From contig VGKK01000019.1 of assembly GCA_016867095.1 (NCBI GenBank), forward strand, positions 1-14,233: DNA of 14,233 nt. Direction: 5' to 3'. Origin of the DNA: Candidatus Omnitrophota bacterium (lineage in GTDB: Bacteria; Omnitrophota; Gorgyraeia; Gygaellales; Profunditerraquicolaceae). The notes beneath the pieces are model-generated. The model did not search any database. It was not told where the DNA came from and was given only the letters and a program-made list of their open reading frames with translations. This document shows, piece by piece, positions 6,096 to 12,765 of the stretch (position 1 is its first letter; every line of letters begins with the position of its first letter). The translations under genes and the position numbers were made by a program.

Positions 6096-6891
6096 TCTGG
6101 CACTTGGGGCAAAAATAAGTGCCCCTGCTGGCCAAAGAAATTCTTTTTATCGGCGTCTTGCAAACTAAGCAAGGTTTACCTGCGCGGTCATAGACCTTGT
6201 GATACTTCACATAATCGCCGGGCCGGCCGGAAAGCTGGACATACTGGTCCACCGATGAGCCCTTGTGTTCTATTGCCTCTGCCAGCGTATCTTTAATTTC
6301 TTTAAGCAGCCTTGTCTTTTCCTCATCCGAGAGGCTATTGGCTGTTCTTTGCGGATGAATTTTGGCGCGGAAAAGCGCCTCTGCCGCATAAAGATTACCC
6401 ACCCCGGAAATAAACGTCTGGTCCATCAAGAGCGGCTTAATCTTGGTTTTTTGGGCATCTAACATAGTTTTAAACTGTTCCGCGCTGATAGCAAATGGCT
6501 CCGGGCCCAGGCCTTGAATAAATTTTAACTTGCGCCAATCATCCAACAGGCGCAACTCGGCAAATAATCTCTGGTCATTAAAATCCAGCCATTTGCCGTC
6601 GGACAATTTAAAACTTACCCGGCTTGCCTTGCCATTGCCCGGGTAAACTAACTGGCCGGTCATCTTCAAATGGATGACTAAAGATTTCCCGCTGGATAAT
6701 TCAAGAATCAGGACTTTGGCCTTACGCAGAATATTCTTGATAGTTACACCGGCCAGGCCCTGCTGAAATTTAGCTACCGCGGGCTCGCGGATTACCTTGG
6801 GATGGCGCACCAAGACTTCGGTAATCTTTTTGCCCAAAACCGCTCTTTCCAGTTCGCGCTTTACCGTCTCTACTTCCGGCAATTCCGGCAT
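6091..6891 (-). CDS. mutM: Formamidopyrimidine-DNA glycosylase (Fpg/MutM)
   Basis: This bifunctional glycosylase/AP lyase removes 8-oxoguanine and ring-opened purines. At 266 residues it has the normal length. It begins MPELPEVE, giving the catalytic N-terminal Pro2 and Glu3. SGKSLVIHLKMTGQL holds the conserved lysine and the HLKMTG DNA-contact segment; ISGVGNLYAAEALF is the helix-two-turn-helix. A C-terminal zinc finger has Cys241, Cys244, Cys261 and Cys264, with RGTYFCPKCQ as in typical Fpg. AAGGAG lies seven bases before the ATG, a textbook site. It stands alone between two non-coding repeat regions, so it may be its own transcription unit. Together with the EndoQ-like gene it makes a second base-damage repair function in this window. 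All key residues are present. Confidence 0.97.
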   Translation of the reverse strand: MPELPEVETVKRELERAVLGKKITEVLVRHPKVIREPAVAKFQQGLAGVTIKNILRKAKVLILELSSGKSLVIHLKMTGQLVYPGNGKASRVSFKLSDGKWLDFNDQRLFAELRLLDDWRKLKFIQGLGPEPFAISAEQFKTMLDAQKTKIKPLLMDQTFISGVGNLYAAEALFRAKIHPQRTANSLSDEEKTRLLKEIKDTLAEAIEHKGSSVDQYVQLSGRPGDYVKYHKVYDRAGKPCLVCKTPIKRISLASRGTYFCPKCQR

Positions 6892-6921
6892 TACCTCGCT
6901 CCTTCCAGTCGCTCGGAATTA

Positions 6922-6963
6922 AAAATTCAAAATGCAAAACTCAAAATTCTAAATCTTAAACAA
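6922..6963. repeat. AT-rich 7-bp tandem repeat (AAAATTC unit) upstream of mutM
   Basis: Six consecutive heptamers are visible: AAAATTC, AAAATGC, AAAACTC, AAAATTC, TAAATCT, TAAACAA. The rest of the gap to 7012 stays very AT-rich with looser 7-base spacing. It fills most of the 121 bp between yjbQ and mutM, so any mutM promoter would lie in or next to it; I cannot pick one reliably in such AT-rich DNA. Confidence 0.7.
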
Positions 6964-7012
6964 TTTTTTAATCTAAATTTTTAACTTTAAATTGTAATTT
7001 TGACTTAAATTT

Positions 7013-7402
7013 TTAAATTATTTTGACCCATATCTCGCGCGAGCGCGGGCCGTCGCTTTCGCAGAAATATATCCCCTGCCAAGTGCCGAAGGCCAATTGG
7101 CCGTCCTCAACAAAGATAGTTAAGGACGAGCCAAAAAGCGATGACTTAATATGGCTATCCGCGTTCCCCTCGCTGTGCGCATAACCGGCATTTGCCGGAA
7201 CCAGATTAGTTAAGGCGTTGATGATATCGCGCCGAACTGAGGGATCGGCATTCTCGTTAATAGTGAGGCCCGCGGTAGTATGCGGGCAAAAAACAAAGCA
7301 TACCCCGTCTTTAACTTTGCGCTTAGAAACCGCGGCCTGCACTTTCTCGGTAATGTCAATCAAATCTATGCGGCTATTTGTTTTTACGCTTATTTTTTCC
7401 AT
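7013..7402 (-). CDS. yjbQ: YjbQ/UPF0047 family protein
   Basis: A 129-residue protein of the YjbQ family, starting MEKISVKTNS. Family motifs are all visible: HTTAGLTINENAD (41-53), HSEGNADSHIKSSLFG (76-91) and FGTWQGIYFCE (105-115). These histidines and acidic residues form a probable metal site in the trimeric fold. E. coli YjbQ has been reported to have weak thiamine phosphate synthase activity, but the real role is unclear. The ATG is 29 bp inside the 3' end of carB, so translation is probably coupled; AAGGAG occurs only about 16 bases upstream, further than usual. An open frame continues upstream for 34 codons but is just carB read in another frame, with arginine- and cysteine-rich nonsense, so I reject the longer start. 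Confidence 0.92.
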   Translation of the reverse strand: MEKISVKTNSRIDLIDITEKVQAAVSKRKVKDGVCFVFCPHTTAGLTINENADPSVRRDIINALTNLVPANAGYAHSEGNADSHIKSSLFGSSLTIFVEDGQLAFGTWQGIYFCESDGPRSREIWVKII

Positions 7403-10400
7403 GTTTTTGCGCGCTAATCTCCTTATGGTATCTCTGCAGCGAGCGCACCTGCAAATCCTTTTTTGCCAGCGCCTCAATGCCGTTGACCGTGGCCTGCGCC
7501 CCAAAAATGGTCGTGGTATAGGCGATATTATACAAAATCACCTGCGAACGGATTTTAACTTCGTCCTGCCGCGGGATCCTGCCCGAAGGCGTATTAATCA
7601 CCATTTGCACTTTGCCGTCGCGCATATAATCCAGGATATTGGGCCGGCCTTCGGCAATCTTAGGCAGCACCTTGACGCTAATGCCGTTCTTCTCCAGGGC
7701 TGAGGCAGTCCCGGAAGTAGCGTAAATATAGAACCCCAAGTCCTGCAATTTCTTGGCAATAAATACTATCGCGCGCTTGTCTTTATCTCTTACGGAAATA
7801 AAGACCCCGCCCTTTTTCGGCAGCTTTTGGCCGGCGGCAATCTGGCTTTTTATATATGCCCGGCCAAAATCGGCGTCAATACCCATTACCTCTCCGGTAG
7901 ATTTCATCTCCGGCCCTAAAATTATATCCACGCCGGGAAACCGGCTGAAAGGAAACACCGATTCTTTCACCGCCACATGCCCGGGTATAATTTCCTGGGT
8001 AAATCCCAAATCTTTTAGTTTTTTGCCCAGCATAACTTTGGTGGCTAACTTGGCCAGCGGCGCTCCGATGACCTTGGAGACCAAAGGCACGGTCCGCGAG
8101 GCGCGAGGATTAACTTCCAGGACATAAACCACGTTATCCTTTACCGCGTACTGCACGTTCATCAGGCCCAAGACGTTTAATTCCCTGGCCATTTTGCAGC
8201 TTGCCTCTCTAATCTGGTTCAAGATATCTTCGGACAGGGTAAAAGTAGGCAGGGCCATTGCCGAATCTCCGGAATGAATGCCCGCCTCTTCAATATGTTC
8301 CATAATCCCGCCGATGACAAAGGTCGAGCCGTCTCCGATTAAATCTACGTCCACCTCAATGGCATCCTCCAGGAATTTATCAATGAGCACGGGATGCTCT
8401 CCGGAAACCTCCGCCGCCTCTTTGATAAATTTCTCCAAAGTCTGCTCATCATAGACAATCTCCATAGCCCGGCCGCCCAAAACATAAGAGGGCCGCACCA
8501 AAACCGGATAGCCGATTTTTTTGGCTACTTCCTTTGCCTCCTGAAAGGTAAAGGCTGTGCCGTTATCCGGCTGCAGAAGTTCCAATTTGTGCAACATCTG
8601 CTTAAAGCGCTTGCGGTCTTCGGCAATATCAATGCTGTCGGCGCTGGTGCCCAATAACTCCACGCCCATCTTTCTTAAGGGGACCGCCAAATTAAGCGGG
8701 GTCTGCCCGCCGAATTGCACGATTACCCCCATGGGTTTTTCCAGAGCAATGATGTTTAAGATATCCTCTAGCGTCAAAGGCTCAAAATACAGCCTGTCCG
8801 AGGTATCGTAATCCGTGGAAACCGTCTCGGGGTTGCAATTCACCATAATGCTGTCAATGCCTTCTTCCTTTAAGGCGTACGCGGCATGGCAGCAGCAGTA
8901 ATCAAATTCAATGCCCTGGCCGATGCGGTTTGGCCCGCCGCCTAAAATCATCACCTTTTTATTTTTGCTCGGCCGCGCTTCCTCGGCGCCCTCATAGGTA
9001 GAATAAAAATAAGGCTGTTTGGCCTGGAATTCTCCGGCGCAGGTATCCACTAATTTATAAACTGCCTTGACATCATTCTTCCCGGAGAATTCGCGCACCT
9101 TATCTTCTTTAGAATTCAACAAGTAAGCTAATTGCCGGTCGGAAAAACCGTCCTTTTTCGCCTCCCTGAGCAGCTCCGCCGGAATTTCAATGGCGTCTTC
9201 GGGTTTTTTATTCCTAAATTTCTTGATTTTTTCCTCCAGTTCCACCAGCTGCTGCATATTGTCAATAAACCAGCGGTCAATATGCGAAAGCGCGTAAATT
9301 TCGTCAATAGACAAACCCGCCTTCAGGCCATAACGGATATAAAATAACCTCTCATCGTTGGGGGTGCGGATTTTTTCCTTGATCATCTTGAGCAGCCCGC
9401 TATCCGGCGCGGCCAGCATCTCGTCGGTGATTTTATCCTTGCCGTCGGCGCCAAAGCCAAAGCGCCCGATTTCAATGGAACGGATGCCTTTTTGCAGCGC
9501 CTCCTTGAAATTCCTGCCTATGGACATCGCCTCGCCCACCGCCTTCATTGAAGTATTTAACAGGCGTTCGGCGCGCGGGAATTTCTCAAAGGTAAAACGG
9601 CAGATTTTAAAAACGCAGTAATCTACCGTCGGCTCGAAAAACGAAGTGGTCTTGCCGGTAATCTGGTTCATCACCTCGGGCAAGGTCAGGCCTACGGCTA
9701 ACTTGGTGGCTACGCGGGCAATGGGAAATCCCGTGGCCTTGGAGGCCAGCGCCGAAGAACGGCTCAGGCGCGGGTTAACCTCAATAATCACAATATGGCC
9801 GTTATCGGGGTTCTGGCCGAACTGGATATTCGCTCCGCCGCCGGATATACCAACCCTGCGGATAATCCTCTTGGAGAGGTTGACAAAATTGGTGTATTCC
9901 TCGGCAGTCAAACTCTGCGCCGGCGCCACCACAATGCTGTCGCCGGTATGCACGCCCATCGGGTCAACATTCTCCATGGAAGTAATCATAATCACATTAT
10001 CCACCGAGTCGCGCATCACTTCAAATTCAATCTCTTTCCACCCTAAAACCGACTGCTCAACCAGCACCTGGTGCACCGGGCTGGTCTCTAATCCTTTGGA
10101 AAGAAATCTTGCCAACTCCTCCTTATTGTAGGCGGTGGCTCCGCCTGAACCGCCCAGGCAGTATGCCGGCCTTAAAATTATGGGGAAACCGATATTCAGG
10201 CCAATCTTCATCCCTTGTTCCAGAGTGGTAGCAATCCCGCTCTTAGGCACATCCACGCCAATTTCCTGCATCGCCTTTTTAAAAAGATGGCGGTCTTCGG
10301 CGCAAGAGATGGCCTCTACGGAGGCGCCGATAGATTCTACCCCGTATTTTTTTAAGATCCCTTCCTTCATCAAAAAGAAAGCCAGGTTCAACCCGGTCTG

Positions 10401-10676
10401 GCCGCCCAGGGTCGGCAGGATGGCATCCGGCCGTTCCTTGGCAATAATCCTGGTGAGCACCTCTACGCTCAACGGCTCTATATAGGTAACATCCGCCATC
10501 CCCGGATCAGTCATAATTGTGGCCGGGTTAGAGTTAACCAGAATGGTAATATAGCCTTCTTCTCTTAAAGCCTTGCAAGCCTGGGAGCCGGAATAATCAA
10601 ACTCGCAGGCCTGGCCGATAATAATCGGGCCTGAGCCAATCATTAAAACCTTTTTAATATCTTTACGCAGTGGCAT
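7374..10676 (-). CDS. carB: Carbamoyl-phosphate synthase large subunit
   Basis: At 1100 residues the protein has the complete CarB layout. First ATP-grasp half: GSGPIIIGQACEFDYSGSQACKAL near residue 14, GGQTGLN near 90, and AYCLGGSGGATAYN. Oligomerisation region about 400-550. Second ATP-grasp half starts at KKVMILGGGPNRIGQGIEFDYCCCHAA (about 570), with GGQTPLNLAVPL and PSYVLGGRAMEIVYD. The C-terminal MGS-like regulatory domain (GVFISVRDKDKRAIVFIAKKLQDLG onward, about 940-1075) ends in a lysine-rich tail. Each half appears intact, so carboxyphosphate and carbamoyl phosphate synthesis should work. This matters because the glutaminase partner CarA looks catalytically dead; CarB by itself can use ammonia. 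carA lies upstream across a 167-bp structured repeat, and yjbQ overlaps the carB end. Confidence 0.97.
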   Translation of the reverse strand: MPLRKDIKKVLMIGSGPIIIGQACEFDYSGSQACKALREEGYITILVNSNPATIMTDPGMADVTYIEPLSVEVLTRIIAKERPDAILPTLGGQTGLNLAFFLMKEGILKKYGVESIGASVEAISCAEDRHLFKKAMQEIGVDVPKSGIATTLEQGMKIGLNIGFPIILRPAYCLGGSGGATAYNKEELARFLSKGLETSPVHQVLVEQSVLGWKEIEFEVMRDSVDNVIMITSMENVDPMGVHTGDSIVVAPAQSLTAEEYTNFVNLSKRIIRRVGISGGGANIQFGQNPDNGHIVIIEVNPRLSRSSALASKATGFPIARVATKLAVGLTLPEVMNQITGKTTSFFEPTVDYCVFKICRFTFEKFPRAERLLNTSMKAVGEAMSIGRNFKEALQKGIRSIEIGRFGFGADGKDKITDEMLAAPDSGLLKMIKEKIRTPNDERLFYIRYGLKAGLSIDEIYALSHIDRWFIDNMQQLVELEEKIKKFRNKKPEDAIEIPAELLREAKKDGFSDRQLAYLLNSKEDKVREFSGKNDVKAVYKLVDTCAGEFQAKQPYFYSTYEGAEEARPSKNKKVMILGGGPNRIGQGIEFDYCCCHAAYALKEEGIDSIMVNCNPETVSTDYDTSDRLYFEPLTLEDILNIIALEKPMGVIVQFGGQTPLNLAVPLRKMGVELLGTSADSIDIAEDRKRFKQMLHKLELLQPDNGTAFTFQEAKEVAKKIGYPVLVRPSYVLGGRAMEIVYDEQTLEKFIKEAAEVSGEHPVLIDKFLEDAIEVDVDLIGDGSTFVIGGIMEHIEEAGIHSGDSAMALPTFTLSEDILNQIREASCKMARELNVLGLMNVQYAVKDNVVYVLEVNPRASRTVPLVSKVIGAPLAKLATKVMLGKKLKDLGFTQEIIPGHVAVKESVFPFSRFPGVDIILGPEMKSTGEVMGIDADFGRAYIKSQIAAGQKLPKKGGVFISVRDKDKRAIVFIAKKLQDLGFYIYATSGTASALEKNGISVKVLPKIAEGRPNILDYMRDGKVQMVINTPSGRIPRQDEVKIRSQVILYNIAYTTTIFGAQATVNGIEALAKKDLQVRSLQRYHKEISAQKHGKNKRKNK

Positions 10677-10689
10677 TATTTCGCTCCTT

Positions 10690-10836
10690 CGCAGTTAGCG
10701 AACACCGGCCGATCCGATAAGGCCGGGTGTTATCGCAGTTAGCGAACACCGGCCGATCTGCCGTAGAAAACGGCATACCCGCCAATCCGATATGGCGGGG
10801 TACAAATATAGCCGGGTGTTATCGCAATAAGTGAAC
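10690..10836 (+). repeat. Composite structured repeat between carA and carB: hairpin copy plus a nested two-hairpin copy
   Basis: A 24-bp direct repeat occurs at 10690-10713 and 10734-10757 (both start CGCAGTTAGCG). The first copy closes a hairpin at 10701-10731: AACACCGGCC, loop GATCCGATAA, GGCCGGGTGTT. In the second copy the same arms (10745-10753 and 10811-10820) enclose a full 44-base two-hairpin module at 10759-10802: TGCCGT, loop AGAAA, ACGGCA, then TACCCGCCA, loop ATCCGATA, TGGCGGGGTA. A third, diverged copy of the right flank is at 10811-10836. It fills nearly the whole carA-carB gap. It has no T-run, so readthrough into carB is likely; carB's Shine-Dalgarno is the GAAGGAGCG just before its ATG. 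Confidence 0.87.
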
Positions 10837-10843
10837 ATAATTG

Positions 10844-11914
10844 TTAACCCAGCATCTTGATGAATTTTTTAAATACCGTATTGGCTTCATTAAATCCCGG
10901 GCAGGCCGGGATATATTGCACGCCTAATAATTTAAGCGGCTTGCTCTCCATCTCCTCTACGCTGCGGTCGTTCAGATTGTAGGCGGTAACCTTGACTTGC
11001 TTGATTTTATTCAATGAATCAATATCCACGACGCAGGAATGGTTCTGCGCCGTAATCTCGCCCTTATAACTGGCGGGATTATGGATAGGATAATTTACGC
11101 CGTGGTGGCCTAATTTCATCCTGGCGATTTTCGCCCCTAAAGCCGCGGCCAAAACCTGATGGCCGCAAGATATGCCTAATATGGGCAATTTCCCGACTAG
11201 GGCCTTTACATTCGCGGCCACTTCCTTGAGGCCAGCGTCTTCTTCCGGGCCGCCGGAAATGATCAGGCCGTCGGCTTTAAGGCGCAGAATCTCCTCGGCC
11301 GGGGCATTATAAGGCAGGAGCGTAACGGATAAACCTAAAATCTCCAGCTGCCTTAATATGCTTTGCGTAATCCCCAAATCCAAAATCGCGATTTTTTTCG
11401 CCTTGGCCTTAGATAATTGCCTGGGCTTAGTTACCGAAATCTGAGGCAGAGAACTTTCTTTTTTAGTTTTACGGAAAACGCTGATCTTGGACAAAAGTTC
11501 CTTGGCCTCAAAACAATGCGTGGAGATAATCCCCAGCATCTGGCCTTTTTGCCTTAAATGCACGGCCAGGGTGCGCGTGTCCACTCCGCTAATCGCCAGT
11601 AAATTATGCTTCTTTACGAAGTCATCAAAACTTTCCTTGGCTTGCCAATTAGAATAGATGCGTGACTTCTCTTTAATCGCCAGGCCTGCCAGCCAAACTC
11701 GCGGCGATTCATTGAATTTAGGCGCGCAGCCGTAATTCCCGATTAGCGGATAGGTTAGGACCAGGATTTTGCCGCAATTGGCCGGGTCAGTCATCATCTC
11801 CTGATAACCTACTACCGCGGTATTGAGGATAACCTCTCCGATTTTTTCACCGCCAAACCCCACTGTCTCTGCAGAGAAACTCTTACCATCTTCCAGCATT
11901 AGTGTTGCCTTCAT
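10844..11914 (-). CDS. carA: Carbamoyl-phosphate synthase small subunit with a lost glutaminase triad
   Basis: At 356 residues this is a full-length CarA: N-terminal CarA-specific domain (LEDGKSF, GEVILNTAVVGYQEMMTDP, LTYPLIGNYG, SGVDTRTLAVHLRQKG) and a C-terminal class I amidotransferase fold from about residue 172. The fold is kept (ILDLGITQSIL, GLIISGGP, LGHHGVNYPI, TAQNHS), but active-site residues are not. The nucleophile elbow normally GICLGHQ reads GISCGHQ, putting Ser249 where the catalytic Cys belongs. The normal QYHPEASPG reads QYIPACPG, replacing the catalytic His with Ile335 and Glu with Ala337. Glutamine-pocket positions also differ: TDPA for TDPS, GGPE for NGPG, and NHSC for NHGF. 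There is no frameshift. I infer a structural or regulatory CarA with ammonia-dependent synthesis. AAAGGA lies five bases before the ATG. Confidence 0.93.
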   Translation of the reverse strand: MKATLMLEDGKSFSAETVGFGGEKIGEVILNTAVVGYQEMMTDPANCGKILVLTYPLIGNYGCAPKFNESPRVWLAGLAIKEKSRIYSNWQAKESFDDFVKKHNLLAISGVDTRTLAVHLRQKGQMLGIISTHCFEAKELLSKISVFRKTKKESSLPQISVTKPRQLSKAKAKKIAILDLGITQSILRQLEILGLSVTLLPYNAPAEEILRLKADGLIISGGPEEDAGLKEVAANVKALVGKLPILGISCGHQVLAAALGAKIARMKLGHHGVNYPIHNPASYKGEITAQNHSCVVDIDSLNKIKQVKVTAYNLNDRSVEEMESKPLKLLGVQYIPACPGFNEANTVFKKFIKMLG

Positions 11915-11937
11915 TATAATCCTTTCGTCTTTCGGTT

Positions 11938-12076
11938 ACGGCTACGATGCCCGTTTCGTTAAGAGGTTAGGTATAGCGTTTGAAATGTTGGCCGGTGAAC
12001 GAGTGAGCCGGTTAACCGGTTAACTGGCAAACCGGTTAACCCGCTAACCTTTTTACGATACGGGTCTCGTTACCGT
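11938..12076. repeat. Palindromic intergenic element with an inner 8-bp tandem array
   Basis: Outer arms at 11938-11959 and 12055-12076 are imperfect complements (17 of 22 positions, sharing ACGG, ACGA, CCCGT and TCGT blocks). A second, exact pair is AGGTTAG (11964-11970) with CTAACCT (12044-12050). Inside, octamers follow each other from 12008 to 12047: CCGGTTAA, CCGGTTAA, CTGGCAAA, CCGGTTAA, CCCGCTAA. It occupies most of the gap between the LOG gene and carA. It does not share the TCCGAT loop of the repeats near mutM and carB, so I do not place it in that family. Confidence 0.7.
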
Positions 12077-12079
12077 TGC

Positions 12080-12550
12080 CTAATAACGTAACCCTGAATT
12101 AGATAAAATATCTTTTACTTTATTTATTGCTTCCTCTACTGTCTTTACCTTAATCACTCCCGGCAGATCCCAGGATGCCAGGCTAATTACCGGCTTGCCA
12201 AACTGTAGGCAATAAGCAATCTCGGAGAGAGTGCCATACTCCCCAGGCAAAGCAACCACGATGTCGCCTGCCTGCACCACCAAGACATTTCTGGCTAAAC
12301 CTAGGCCAGTAGGAACGACAATATCCACGAATTCATTAGCATCTTTTTTGTCGTAACTAGGTATAATGCCTATAGTTAGGCCTCCAGCAGCCTTAAAACC
12401 AGAGCAAACCGCCTTCATTGTACCACTTAAGCCTCCAGAAACAAGAATATCAACCACTTTAACCAGTTTTTTGCCCAATTCTTGGGCTATTTGCTCCACC
12501 CCTGGCGGACACTTATGCCCGCCAATTACGCTTACTATCCTTTTGCGCAT
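12080..12550 (-). CDS. LOG/SLOG-type (TIGR00725-like) nucleotide-binding Rossmann protein
   Basis: A 156-residue Rossmann-like protein beginning MRKRIVSVIGGHKC. Signatures are SGGLSGTMKAVCSGFKAAGG (38-57), TGLGLARN (81-88) and PGEYGTLSEIAY (102-113), the last being this group's version of the PGGxGT motif. The pattern fits the TIGR00725/SLOG cluster, relatives of the LOG cytokinin-activating phosphoribohydrolases once called lysine decarboxylases; the substrate is unknown and is probably a nucleotide or nucleotide derivative. I place the start at 12550 because a longer frame upstream would translate the tRNA-Arg gene. AAAGAG is three bases before the ATG. The tRNA ends only 14 bases upstream, so the gene is probably co-transcribed with it and freed by tRNA 3' processing. 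Confidence 0.85.
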   Translation of the reverse strand: MRKRIVSVIGGHKCPPGVEQIAQELGKKLVKVVDILVSGGLSGTMKAVCSGFKAAGGLTIGIIPSYDKKDANEFVDIVVPTGLGLARNVLVVQAGDIVVALPGEYGTLSEIAYCLQFGKPVISLASWDLPGVIKVKTVEEAINKVKDILSNSGLRY

Positions 12551-12564
12551 ATGCTCTTTATAAA

Positions 12565-12636
12565 TGCCCCTGACAGGAGTTGAACCTGTACCACTAGCTC
12601 CGGAGGCTAGTGCGCTATCCATTGCGCTACAGGGGC
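12565..12636 (-). tRNA. tRNA-Arg (anticodon CCG)
   Basis: A complete cloverleaf can be drawn: acceptor GCCCCTG pairing with CAGGGGC, D stem GCGC/GCGC, anticodon stem CTAGC/GCTAG with loop CTCCGGA (anticodon CCG at 12603-12601, decoding CGG), T stem CAGG/CCTG with loop TTCAACT, and discriminator A at 12565. The 3' CCA is not encoded. It precedes the LOG gene by 14 bases. Confidence 0.96.
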
Positions 12637-12665
12637 ATTTTATTCTAAATTTTTTACACGACTCC

Positions 12666-12720
12666 GGCCGGCCTCACATCTCGGCCGGCCTGCTAAACGC
12701 GGCTCCTTATTCGTCGCCGC
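12666..12720. repeat. Two GC-rich hairpins between the tRNA and the tRNA relic
   Basis: One hairpin has perfect 8-bp arms GGCCGGCC at 12666-12673 and 12683-12690 around a 9-base loop. The other has arms GCGGC (12699-12703) and GCCGC (12716-12720). They follow the decayed tRNA copy at the point where its 3' half should be. No T-run follows the second one, and the first is followed by a loose T-rich stretch (12652-12655 region read on the minus strand as A-rich), so a terminator is not supported. Confidence 0.55.
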
Positions 12721-12724
12721 AGCA

Positions 12725-12764
12725 GCCCCGGAGGCTAGTGCCCTATCCATTGGGCCACAGGCGC
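12725..12764 (-). pseudogene. 5' half of a decayed tRNA-Arg copy
   Basis: From 12764 leftwards the sequence matches the intact tRNA-Arg: acceptor 5' strand GCGCCTG, D arm GCCC-AATGGATA-GGGC, and CTAGCCTCCGG through the anticodon. After the anticodon loop the match stops: no T arm and no CAGGCGC acceptor partner follow, and GC-rich hairpins are there instead. The D stem differs from the intact copy in a compensating way (GCCC/GGGC versus GCGC/GCGC), which suggests it was once a working tRNA. It begins two bases after the endoQ-like stop codon. Confidence 0.8.
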
Positions 12765-12765
12765 G

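Noticed and set aside
5921..6172. Small minus-strand open frame across the mutM-methyltransferase gap
   Set aside because: It is built from the palindromic repeats and the out-of-frame end of mutM; no ribosome site and no family resemblance.
7403..7504. Longer yjbQ start inside carB
   Set aside because: The extra residues are arginine- and cysteine-rich out-of-frame carB sequence and the family begins at MEKISV.
9646..10131. Plus-strand open frames of 80 to 160 codons opposite carB and the peptidase
   Set aside because: They mirror GC-biased codon usage of the real genes on the minus strand and show no motif, signal or ribosome site.
10843..10854. TTAACCCAGCA at the carA end, identical to the start of the 108-bp inverted-repeat element
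   Set aside because: Eleven bases in coding sequence with no partner arm nearby; probably chance.
12551..12622. N-terminal extension of the LOG protein by 24 residues
   Set aside because: The added codons are the tRNA-Arg gene read as protein; the family start and a Shine-Dalgarno are at 12550.
12642..12647. TAGAAT as a -10 box for the tRNA
   Set aside because: Spacing to the tRNA is plausible, but no -35-like sequence lies 16-18 bases upstream, so support is too weak.
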